Shown here: piece after piece, positions 30,326-40,539 of the stretch | How positions within the stretch are numbered: position 1 is the stretch's first letter | Layout: every line of letters starts with the position of its first letter | Assembly: GCA_963678705.1 (NCBI GenBank) | Contig: OY783208.1 | Location: forward strand, 15,683,782 to 15,747,781 | Origin: Panorpa germanica | Taxonomy: Eukaryota > Arthropoda > Insecta > Mecoptera > Panorpidae | DNA length: 64,000 nucleotides | Reading direction: 5' to 3' | Notes under the pieces: generated by a model | Database searches by the model: none | What the model saw: only the letters and a program-made list of their open reading frames with translations | Told to the model about the DNA's origin: nothing | Position numbers and translations under genes: made by a program

Positions 30326-31846
30326 TTGAATCAATTAGCAGGCAATCGGTACTTTACAACCCTAGATATGGCAAGCGGATATCACCAGATAAGAATGTCA
30401 GAAAGTTCGACACATTTAACCGCATTTATAACTAGCAGTGGATTGTATCAATTCAAGAATTTGCCATTCGGATTAGTCAATGCGCCAATGATATTCAACA
30501 GATTGATTACCCGAGTTAAACAGAACTTTGCACCAGGTGAAATTCTAGTTTACATGGATGATATCTTGATACCGAGCAAGAGTATTGAACAAGGTATGAC
30601 ATTAATAAAAAGATTTTTTGAAGTAATCAAGGAATATGGGTTAACATTGAAGTTAAAAAAATGCTATTTCTTTAATGAAACAATAGACTACCTAGGATAT
30701 GAGATAAGTCAAGAAGGAATAAAACCAGGACAAAAGAAAATAGATGCAGTAACGAACTACCAGACTCCGAAGAACGCACACGAAGTACGTAGATTCATGG
30801 GTTTATGCAGCTATTTCTGCAGATTTATTCAGGACTTCGCAAATATCGCAAAGCCGTTAACAGAATTAACGAAGAAAGACAATGAATTCGTATGGGAAAA
30901 AGAACAAGAAAATGCTTTTGACGAACTACGAGAAAAGTTAACAAGCAGACCAATACTACAGTTGTATGATGTTAACGCGAAACATGAATTACACTGTGAC
31001 GCAAGCAGCTATGGAATAGCAGGTATTCTATTACAATACAATGATAAGAAAATATTAAATCCAGTTGCTTATTTCAGTAGACAGTCGACACCAGCAGAAC
31101 AGAAATATCACAGCTACGAAATGGAAACTCTCGCAGTAGTAGAATCAGTGAAAAGATTTAGAGTTTACTTACTAGGGCGACCACTTAAGGTGATAACAGA
31201 CTGCAACGCACTGAAATCAACGATGTCGAAACGAGATTTAATACCACGAATAGCAAGATGGTGGCTACATCTTCAAGAGTACGATATGGAATTAGAATAC
31301 AGAACTTCTAAGAACATGGAACATGTCGACGCCATAAGCAGAGCACCACATGACGAATGTGAAGAAGCAGAAGTAGTAGATATGAAAATAATGAACATAC
31401 ACATATCTCACAAAGATTGGAAAGACCCGAAATTTCAAGAAATCTATAATCAATTAAAGAGAAAACCGACCACGAATGAAGAAAAGCAAGTGCATACAGA
31501 TTATGTACTAGCAGAAGGACGCATCTATCGGAAACAAGACAAACGATGGGTCGTACCAGGAAACATCAAATGGAGAATAGTGAAACAAAGTCACGATGAC
31601 CTAGGGCATTTCGGAGAAGAAAAGACTCTAGAACATCTGAAAACACACTACTGGTTCCCAAGGATAAGACAGTACGTCAAGAAATACATTAAAGCGTGTG
31701 TTGAATGTGCATATCACAACTACTCGACGAGGAGGAAGGTGAGGAAGGAAGCCCAGAAGAAGAAGAAGAAGATGACGATCAGGAGGATCAACCCAACAGC
31801 GAAGATGATTGAGGACAATCATGAAGTCAGAATAGGCCGACTATAA
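30326..31846 (+). pseudogene. Pol: reverse transcriptase, RNase H, integrase zinc region; integrase core deleted
   Basis: In the same frame as the two preceding segments. RT motifs TTLDMASGYHQI, LPFGLVNAP and VYMDDIL (YMDD active site) are intact. RNase H shows HCDASSYG and KYHSYEMETLAV. The integrase N-terminal HHCC region is present (HDDLGHFG…HYWFPRIRQYVKKYIKACVEC), but the D,D-35-E core is absent. After CAYHN the frame runs into Lys/Arg-rich text whose alternative frame is an acidic Glu/Asp tail, implying a deletion that also shifted frame. The stop codon TAA (31844-31846) is formed by the first bases of the 3' LTR. Confidence 0.8.
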
Positions 31847-32091
31847 GCATAAGATTATTATACCCGCCAAAATTTGAATTTATATTGTAAAATAGTTATT
31901 AAGTTGAATGTACTTGATATAGACAGTATAATCGGAGAGTCTCTTGCGGAGTGTCGTAGTAGCAACACCTAATAATTGTACCAGTGTTATATTTATTTAT
32001 TAAATCATTTTAATCATAAAAATCTATTTGATTTATTCTACGCATAAACACAGATCCTGACAAATACCACCTTTTATAGGCTTTAGGGCCT

Positions 32092-32095
<4 letters not shown>
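31844..32095 (+). repeat. 3' LTR
   Basis: Same sequence as the 5' LTR apart from a few changes; followed directly by a (TA)n tract to about 32134. The A/G-rich stretch at about 31730-31800 lies upstream, but the polypurine tract is not sharply defined. Confidence 0.85.
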
Positions 32096-32137
<42 letters not shown>

Positions 32138-33924
32138 GAAAACGAGAGTACCATGCCAATCCTGATGTGGAAAACGAGAATTATCCAACTTCTTATGTGG
32201 AAAGCAATAACCAATCCGCTAATCTGATGTGGAATCAAGGTACTCTTATTTAATTTAGGGCAATGTCAATTCAATTAATATTCAACTACGTAATATCTTA
32301 GTTGGTTTGTCAGGATGATAAAGAATCACATAATTGGTTTAATACATTTATTGAATAAAATAAAAACGATGATAATAATAATGATAATAATAGTGATAAT
32401 ACAATAAGGTTACAATATAAACGTTGGTGTTTACTTTACAAATACAGAACAATGAATGCATAAACAACCTTAAATTCTAGTTAATATATACTCATTTCTA
32501 CATTAGTTTTCAGCTAGAGTTAATAGGTTTATTTATGACTTCTAAGAACACGTTTCTTTTAATTTCAATAAGCACACACCCTCATGTATTCAATCAGTGG
32601 TTTAAAGTTTCACATATTATAATTGCTTTAACCTGTCTTTTGGTTTCTGTTTAAATATATACCCTTTCACATTAATCACACTATTTTACGACTTTTCTAG
32701 ACCGGGTATTATAGTTACGCCTATTTTCTATGCTCGATTTATTTTTACGTTTCACATATATATATATATATATATACGTCAGTTAGTCGTTGTTGTTAGT
32801 CACTGTCCTGTCTAAGGTGTTAGTGCTGTGTAATTTTATCGGGAAAATTGACTACAAAAACTGTACTCTAAGGTAAGTAAATTTTTCTATAGGGCGTTGT
32901 AAGGTAGAACCTTACTTAAGTAAAAACAATTTCTATTACTAATTGTTATTGAAAACAGTAATTTTTATTATTCCATATTATATTTTGTCCTACTGTCGAA
33001 AAGTCAAAATTTATATTACTAACGACGCATGCGCACCAACTAAATTAACTAATTTAAAAATGGAAAGCACGAACGTGACCAGGATTGTTCATTCTGAAAA
33101 ACTGAAATCTATATTAAAATATTAAATTAAAATGTAAATTAAATATCAAAAGAGTGAGTGGGAATAAAGCTTAGCACTCGTACTTTTCTTTCCTTGCATA
33201 TTTTGTTTTTTAACTCCATATTCCTCAAAAATAAGTGCACATTTTCACGTATTTTTAAAGCAAGCATATAAATCCTTGTCTATTAAAGGGAGTGGGGGGG
33301 GGGTCTTACGTTTCAATTTTTTTATTGTTTTATATTCATGTACAACATATTAGGTTTTTTATTTAAAGCTTTTAAAATCGTTTTTCTAACATTTAGAAAA
33401 ACCGGGCCCCCTAATTTTCTCAACTCATGAGTCATGAGCAGGACCACCCTCTCGTGCCAGCTTATCTTTGAATTTTTGAACACCCTGTATATTAACTGTA
33501 TTGTCAAAAAACAAAATACGCTTTAATTGTATCGATTTCACCTTAACCCACTCCTTCTTTAAGCTAACACTTATTTTTAACTTTGAATTTTATTAGTATT
33601 ATATTATTATAGTTATTAGTATTTCTTTTATTTCGCAACTTTTACATAAATTATGCATTGTTTTACTTTTATTAGCCTCTTTATGACGAGGTGCCTGACT
33701 CCTGACATTTGACACTTACTGGGACCCTACTTCTAGGTGTCTTGCTGGCTGTTTGTCACTTGGTGATCTAAATTTAGTTAAAACAGTTTATTGTGTCAGT
33801 TTGTGTTCAAGTTACCGGTGAAAATCAAAAGTAAATATTTGTAGTTTATTGGAAAACACAAATGGAATCAACTGAATCTGGCGACAAAAAATTAAACTAA
33901 TAAAAGATCATAACAGCCGAGATA
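32096..33924. other. Intergenic, with a short direct repeat and a dispersed-repeat fragment
   Basis: After (TA)n, the phrase TGTGGAAAACGAG or close variants occurs three times at 32135-32205. A (GATAAT)-like tract lies at 32370-32405. The stretch 32930-33160 (TTGTTATTGAAAACAGTAAT … AATTAAATATCAAAAGAGTGAG) matches 42835-42950 and is a dispersed repeat of unknown type. A G-run lies at 33294-33303. No gene is supported. Confidence 0.5.
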
Positions 33925-34948
33925 TTTTTTTTTTAGATTGATTTATTTGTCTTGATTTTTATTCGTCATAGCCACCATCAAACATTGTCTATACATATTT
34001 TACAATTTTTAATTAAATTTTACAAATTTCTAAATATTTCAATAATACACTAATTAATTTTGAATCACTTAACAAAAATTTAGTAATAACAGGAAAAGTT
34101 TTAATCACATCTAATATATCACTATTGAATTTTGATTTTTCTAAACTATAATTTATGCATTCAAATATAACATAATCCAAAGTTCCTTTTTCACCACATT
34201 GACAACTATCGTCGGATTTAATATTAATTTTGTACAGATGAGCTGGAGTTTTACAATGATTACTTTTGATTCTGATTATAGTTGATAAAATTTTGCGGGA
34301 CTCATTTCTAAACCATCTCTTCTTATTTAAATTTAGATGTAACATATAATATTCTCTTCCTTTTAATTGACTTTTGTTAATGAAATCTGTGTTTCTCAAA
34401 TTGAAGTTTAATTTTTCGATTATATTAAAAATTTCATATGAAGGTAATTTCACTTTTATCTCAATTTCTAAATTTATTTATTACTTTGCAAATTTATTCG
34501 CAATTTCGTTTCCTCTTATTTCACAATGTCCTGGTATCCACATAAATTTTATGGTATTATTCTTATTTATTATATTGAAATACAGCTCCTTAATTTTGCA
34601 TGTCAAAATATCATTATTTGATTTGTAATCATTAGAATTTCAATTTTTTAAAACACTTATAGGATCCGTTATTTTATAATTTTATTAGTGTTGATATTTT
34701 CATTAATTTTTAATGCTTTTCATTAAGCTACTTTTTCTCCAGTATAAGAGCAAACTTTGTTATTTAATTTATATTTATAAAATCTTAAATTTATTTGTTT
34801 ATATATAGCAAATCCTGCTTTAATTCTTTCTAAATCAATGGTTGCATCTGTATATAATATTTTTGTAAAATTTGTATTAAATTGAAGCATTACATTTAAA
34901 AATATTTCCTTATTAATGGCAGTAATAAATGTTTTTGATAATAATTGT

Positions 34949-35026
<78 letters not shown>

Positions 35027-35111
35027 CAATAGGTTTAATTAATGATTCAAAAGGAATAGTGTATATAGGAGATTTGGAATTTCTTTGTATAATCAGATCC
35101 TTTAATTTCAT
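33925..35111 (-). mobile_element. Second, decayed copy of the RNase H LINE fragment, split by (TA)n
   Basis: Minus-strand sequence closely matching 26531-27493: the same 3' UTR phrase (GATGGTGGCTATGAC), the same zinc-knuckle and RNase H text, but with stops and frame changes (open only at 34013-34453). It extends further 5' than copy 1. Beyond the RNase H start, the frame 34896-35111 contains coding text on both sides of a pure (TA)n tract (about 34957-35028), so the microsatellite grew inside former reverse-transcriptase coding sequence. Non-functional. Confidence 0.75.
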
Positions 35112-35258
35112 GTAACTATTTATTAAAATAGGTTTATTCTTTTTGGTCTAGTAAGAAAAGTTTTGAATATATGTAGTTAGTATGAGTTAGTATGTAATGT
35201 TTACTTTGATAAAATTCATTACTTCAAATAAAAGTTGGAATATTTCTAAAACGTCAGA

Positions 35259-35429
35259 ATGTCAGAATTTAAAAGAACAATCTGTTGTGCAATAAGAGAC
35301 TGCCAAATTAAAACTAGTAAAGATTTAAATGTTATTTTTTCACTATCTTTCAAAGCTTTGCGATCGTCTCAGTGGCATAAAAATCTTTTTGGTAATTTAG
35401 AAAAAATTAATAAAATAAAAACGAGTTAA
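35259..35429 (+). pseudogene. THAP-domain-like fragment
   Basis: A 56-codon plus-strand frame begins ATG and shows the start of a THAP zinc finger: CCAIRDC (C-x4-C), a VIFSLS stretch in place of the usual FHRFP-like segment, and SSQWHKNLFG matching the W…L(F/R) position. It stops (TAA 35427-35429) before the C-x2-H pair. THAP domains are DNA-binding and are often transposase-derived. A LINE inserted 57 bp downstream (35486), so this may be the first exon of a disrupted gene. Confidence is modest. Confidence 0.5.
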
Positions 35430-35485
35430 ATTTATTAAAAATATATGAATTCATTCCACAAATGTTTACTTAAATAATTTACTTT

Positions 35486-36790
35486 GAAATTCTGAAGGAG
35501 TTACCGGCGAAAGGAATGAGATACCTTACTATTTTATTCAACGCAATTCTAAGATTGAAGACATTTCCGCTTAAGTGGAAAACTGCAGAAATAATACTTA
35601 TTCCAAAACCAGGTAAAGACGCAAAAGAGGTATCGTCATACAGACCCATAAGTCTTCTTCCGGTAGTGTCAAAACTTTTTGAAAAACTTATTCTTAAAAG
35701 ACTGAAGATCATTTTCGAAAATAGCAAACTAACTCTAACACATCAGTTTGGCTTTAGACAAGAGCATGCTGCAACTGAACAAGTACATCGAGTAGCCTGC
35801 ACTATAAATTCAGCACTACAGGAGAAGAAGTATTGCTCAGCGGTTTTTCTTGATATCAGCCAAGCGTTTGACAAGGTATGGCATCCTGGACTACTGTTTA
35901 AACTAAAAACTGCACTGCCAAATGACTTTTTCCAGATACTAAAGTCTTATATCACAAACAGAAAGTTTATAATAAAATATCAGAATGAAAAATCAACGAT
36001 ACGTGACATTGAATCGGGCGTTCCTCAAGGTAGTGTTCTCGGACCAGTACTATATTTATTATTTACTTTTGACCTTCCTACCATGCGTGAAACAACAGTA
36101 GCAACCTACGCTGATAATACCGCAATTCTGGCACTTCATGAAGACTCCGTCATTGCTTCCGCAAAACTGCAGAAACATCTACTACAGATCCAGAATTGGT
36201 TAAAAGATTGGAGAATAAAAGTAAACGAAACTAAATCAGTTCACGTAACTTTCACACTAAGGAAGAATTCTTGCCCCCCAGTCACACTAAATAATTTACA
36301 ACTTCCACAAGCAGAGACAGTAAAATACTTAGGTATCCACTTGGACAGACGCATAACATGGAGAACGCATATCTGGAAGAAACGGTTGCAGTTAGAAGGT
36401 AAAAGAAGAGATATGTACTGGCTCTTGGGCTGGAAGTCTCAGTTATCAATCAGTAATAAACTACTGTTGTAGAAGGTCATACTGAAGCCAATATGGACAT
36501 ATGGGATAGAGTTATGGGGCAGTGCCAGCAATTCAAATATAGAAATTCTACAAAGGTTTCAAAATAAACTGTTAAAGCAAATCCTTAACGTGCCGCGATG
36601 CGTTTCAAACTGGTTAATACATCAAGATCTTGGGGTTCCATATATAAGAAGTGAAATTAAGGATAGCAGCAAGAAATACGTGAAAGGATTAGAAGTTCAT
36701 TCAAATGAATCAGTTGTACAACTTTTCCAGCATAAACCGATTAGACGACTGAAACGTAAAAATCCAATTGACCTACCAAATATGGTGTAG
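35486..36790 (+). pseudogene. Jockey-like reverse transcriptase (partial)
   Basis: The plus frame is open from the insertion point and shows SSYRPISLLPVVSKLFEK, HQFGFRQEHAATEQ, FLDISQAFDKVWH, GVPQGSVLGPVLY and a YADN motif where active LINEs have YADD, so a catalytic residue is altered. A TAG at 36470-36472 interrupts it; the same frame continues to 36790 with the thumb/C-terminal region (TYGIELWGSASNSN, NVPRCVSNWLIHQDLGVP). Endonuclease and ORF1 are absent. Inactive. Confidence 0.85.
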
Positions 36791-36994
36791 AATATATTCT
36801 GCCTATATACCTATAGGAACGTATAGGTTCCATATGTACTAATTATTAATGTAATAGGTTAAGTCAAAGGGTGAGTCATCGATGGATGGCAAGCTCACAT
36901 GTCATTTTTTATATATATTCCCAAAATTTAATTAATGTTCTTCAAGGACAGATTGTAAATTATGTATGTTGTAAAATAAAAAAAAATAAAAAAT
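35486..36994 (+). mobile_element. 5'-truncated Jockey-like LINE with 13-bp target duplication
   Basis: The insertion is bounded by the direct repeat AATAATTTACTTT at 35473-35485 and 36995-37007 and ends in an A-rich tail (about 36974-36994). It contains the last part of ORF2 only: the reverse transcriptase through its C-terminus, then a 3' UTR. Truncation at the 5' end is the usual outcome of target-primed reverse transcription. Confidence 0.88.
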
Positions 36995-37007
36995 AATAAT
37001 TTACTTT

Positions 37008-38603
37008 CATATGTTTCATTTTTTCCATTAATTCGCTTCTTTAGTAAATACATATTGCATTTATAATTACGCGTTAATATTTGTAAGTTTGCGGATTTAT
37101 TCCTTCTACTTGTTTCAATGTGATTCCTTTAATTCCATGGTATTAGATATATTAAAATAAGCGAGGTCAACAATTTAAGTTAGCAAGAACACACGCCTAG
37201 CAACTTGCATAATGAACTTGGCCTAATCTTAAGACATACATGAGTCGATGAGATGGCACTATTAATTACTTAATGTAGAGCAAGAGGCATAATCACACCC
37301 TCACAATATTCTAAAAATAAACATAAGAAGTTCTTGAGTACAAGACACATGAAATAGCTATATAGCTGCTCTTTCTTGCTTACTCAGACTACTTTGGAAC
37401 GAAATATGTTGCCAATTTAGATTCTAATTTTGTGCATCAACCAAGATACATCTCGAAGCTTGTCGATTATCAGGTCCCAAATTCTTGAGCGTCGCGCGGC
37501 TTCATACCATATTTTAAGTACTAACAGACATTCAAATACCGCGGTTTTTCGTTAAACCACTACTTCCGATTCGCGACTTTTACATCGTTAGTGCCAACTC
37601 GTGATGTGTAATTATTATTCATTTATGTTATTGTCTTATAGGTGTAATTAAGTTAGTTCAGTGATTGACTGATACTGAGTGTAAATACTGTCTGAGCTTT
37701 GTTGTTTATTTAAAAATACGTTATTAAAACAAGTGTGTGTTTTCCTGATATCGTTTGACCGGTTGATTTAAATTTCCCGCGAAATGCCCTTTGCCTTAAC
37801 CCGCTACACGTTAGACATCTGAATGCTTAAGGTTTAAGATATAGGTCTCTTTCCTACTAATTATTAAAACTAGTCATGGTTCATGACAAATTAATGTACC
37901 TTATTCGAGAGAAAGCTAAATTGTTAGATTGTACTTTGCATTGCAATATTATAATTTTAGCCATTGAAGAATGCTTACTTTGAATTTACATATCTATTTA
38001 AAGACAACAATACTATGACGCAATTCATTGTGCTACAGTCTGTTCATTATATATATATGTGGGTCTATCTTACACCTTGGTGAGTGTTAGCTATATTACC
38101 AGCTGTGGTTTTGTAGCAGTTTTATGTTATATAAATCCTGAGTTAAGCCCCTAATAACAATATAGTATATTAAGAATAAGTTAACACATAACTTTTGTTT
38201 AATAGTAGTTCATTTAATTATTTCACAAAGAAAAAACAATTACATCACAATAAAATTAATAAATCAAAAGAGTTCACAATAATAATATCACTTGATTATA
38301 TACAATGCTTAAGTTTGAAGACCTTCTTACAATGATTGCATATCACAAAGTAATGCGTAGTAAAAATAGTACATAGTTTTACATTCACAATGTTTTATAA
38401 TGATAAAAACAACATAGTAATTAACACTATACTTGTTTGCAAAAACTCCACTATTTACGCCTATAACAATAACAAATATTACACCCAGCAATATAGTTAA
38501 ACTGATTACAATTCTCAATGCCATTAACAACTAGTTAACATCACATTTTCTGAATTCACAAATGACGCCATACACACTGTGTATATCTACGAATATCTGC
38601 CAT
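37008..38603. other. Intergenic, no gene seen
   Basis: AT-rich. Around 37640-37800 the text (TTAAGTTAGTTCAGTG … TTAAAACAAGTGTGTGTTTTCC … GCCTTAACCCGCTACA) has the look of an LTR end with a polyadenylation region, but no partner was found. A short TATATATATG run lies near 38048. No coding region is supported. Confidence 0.4.
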
Positions 38604-39213
38604 TTAAGGGGTTATATCCACTTGCGAGGCAGAAAAAACGCGTTTTTTTGTGAATTTTTTTCAAAGAGGCATTTTATTTTATACATTAATGGAAAAAATG
38701 TACTTAAACAGAATTTAATGTACTTTAACAATCAGCGGTTTATTTAAAAAATATTGAATCCCCTAGCTCCTGTAGATGATCTGCGGAGAGACCTCCAAAA
38801 AAAAGTGCTTGGCGGTGAGCAGGATATCTCTGGTCCAAATTATCTAAAAACCAAAAACCAAAAATATTTAGTTTTCTAATAAATAAATACAGGTAATGAT
38901 CGAAGGTCTAGTCAAAATTTTGATTTTTGACAAAATGGCGGCTGTTCAAAAAAAAAATTCAGTTTTTCATGAAAATGTTTTACTTGAAAGTGGCTTAAAA
39001 AATCGAAATTATTATTTTTTTATTATTATTTTTTATTATTATTATTTAAAAAATATATCTGAGTAAGTCGTGTGAAAATTTCAAGCCGATCGGTTTAGCG
39101 GTTTCGGAGAAATTTTCCTCACCGACTCTGAAAACACGGTTTTAAAATAAACGCGTTTAAAGTTTCGGGAACGATTTACACTAAATTAAAAATTTTTTTT
39201 TTCAACTTACATC

Positions 39214-39405
39214 GTGTCATGTATTCCAGCACCACAAGAGGAACCCTCTGCTTCGTCGTTTGCCTCCAAAATGTTTAGTTGTTGTTGTCTACGAGCCATT
39301 CTCCCTCGCGCGTCGACCCTTGCGCTCTTGCGTCCGAAATTGAGATGCGCTCTGCGTCCTCTTTACTCACGTAGGAATGAGCATTGGGTCCAAGTGATAA
39401 TCCCA
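39214..39405 (-). pseudogene. Transposase-like C-terminal relic
   Basis: Minus-strand text reads LGPNAHSYVSKEDAERISI, then (after a frame slip) QQLNILEA and a GAGIHDTM ending. The same type of ending (RREGRLQRR, ILEAAMTAEELLYGPGIDD) is found on the plus strand inside the next element at about 40950-41119, tying the two together as deletion derivatives of related transposases. The plus-strand frame at 39214-39408 is only its shadow. Confidence 0.5.
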
Positions 39406-39411
39406 TAGCAC

Positions 39412-39756
39412 TCATAACAATATAACAATTATTAATAATAACAATACAATTTTAATTTTAAAACCAAGTCCACGTTCTGATGCTGTTTCAAATTTTACTG
39501 GCTCACGGCAAGTTTTACACAATACATACTCACTAATAGCCGTAAACACAGTTATAAAATTTAAAATTCTATATTCAACTGACGTATCGCGAGTTACATA
39601 TATTTCCTCTTGCGCTTTAAATTTTCTTGCTGAGGCGCTGAAACTGCTCTCATCATATTCCACGGTTTTCGGATTAAAAACATTCTTCCGTTTATTTCTT
39701 CGAGACAACTGTCCATTGGAAGTTCTACGAGTTTCTCTGCTAATTTTACGAGGCAT
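39412..39756 (-). pseudogene. Transposase-like N-terminal region
   Basis: 114 codons beginning MPRKISRETRR, then RKNVFNPKTVEYDES, FSASARKFK, EYRILNFITVFTAISEYV, CKTCREPVKFE and SERGLGFKIKI. This order is common at the start of predicted proteins with a Mutator-like transposase domain in arthropods and cnidarians; the CxxC pair is a zinc site. It ends in hydrophobic read-through where the coding sequence is lost. Not functional alone. Confidence 0.55.
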
Positions 39757-40425
39757 TTTTTACTTTAATTAATTAAACTATACACACTGAGAAATACACA
39801 AACTGAGCACAAACACAACTTGTCCACGTGGAAGATCACTTCTAACTGATGAGTTCACATATTTTTAACCTAAAATTCCTCAACATAGGTTTCAGGTATA
39901 AACTAGACCTTTTGTATTATTATCTTAGGGTCCCAAACACAATATAAGTCGAGAACAAAAGGATAGAAGCTACCAGAAACAGCTGCTACGCCGGCTCGTG
40001 CTCCGCCTGCTTTCGAACGCTCGGAGACGTTCTTACTAATACGCTCATATCTCCGAAACTAATTGTCGGATCGATTTGAAAATTTCAGAGAATATTCTTG
40101 AATATATGTACATTCAAAAAATGAAATGAAAAAAATCGATTTTTTGAAAATCACAAGTGGATATAACCCCTTAATCAATTGCCGCGCAAAACATGTATCG
40201 TCAGCATACAATAGCTAGCGAACGCTTGAGAACTGCTCTCTGTTAGCGAACTGTTAAGTTAACAGTAAGGGGCAATTAACAGCTAGGGGTCCACAAGTTG
40301 TTTCAAAGCAGCGCTAGTAACATTTAAATATATCTTAATATTAGCAAAGTTCTTAACCTACTTTACAGAGTTCTTTATAATTATTATGTCTTAAAAACCA
40401 ATTATATTTAAACTTAAATTATTTC

Positions 40426-40429
<4 letters not shown>

Positions 40430-40513
<84 letters not shown>

Positions 40514-40515
40514 GT
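40430..40515. repeat. (TA)n microsatellite
   Basis: TA dinucleotide runs with a few TATG interruptions. It marks the left edge of the duplicated 40540-43090 segment. Confidence 0.9.
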
Positions 40516-40539
40516 ACTTACTATTTTTACTTCCAATTA

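Larger units (their letters stand above)
27759..32095 (+). mobile_element. Gypsy-type LTR retrotransposon with internal deletion
   Basis: Two nearly identical 252-bp LTRs (27759-28010; 31844-32095) bound a gag-pol region on the plus strand, with (TA)n outside both ends. Gag, protease, reverse transcriptase, RNase H and the integrase HHCC region can be read in one continuous frame. Two in-frame stops break it (TAA 29186-29188, TAG 30323-30325), and the integrase catalytic core is missing. No env is present. LTR similarity suggests a young insertion that has lost autonomy. I do not see an obvious tRNA primer-binding site after the 5' LTR. Confidence 0.88.
38608..40170 (-). mobile_element. TTAA-flanked DNA transposon, internally deleted
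   Basis: Perfect 17-bp terminal inverted repeats GGGGTTATATCCACTTG (38608-38624 and 40154-40170) are flanked by TTAA on both sides (38604-38607; 40171-40174). On the minus strand it carries the N-terminal part of a transposase-like protein (39412-39756) immediately followed by its C-terminal part (39214-39405), with the middle missing. TTAA targets are used by piggyBac and Kolobok. The protein resembles the 'Mutator-like transposase domain' family seen in such elements; that family placement is inference. Confidence 0.75.

Noticed and set aside
37640..37805. Possible solo LTR
   Set aside because: No second copy, target duplication or clear TG…CA boundaries could be identified in the window.
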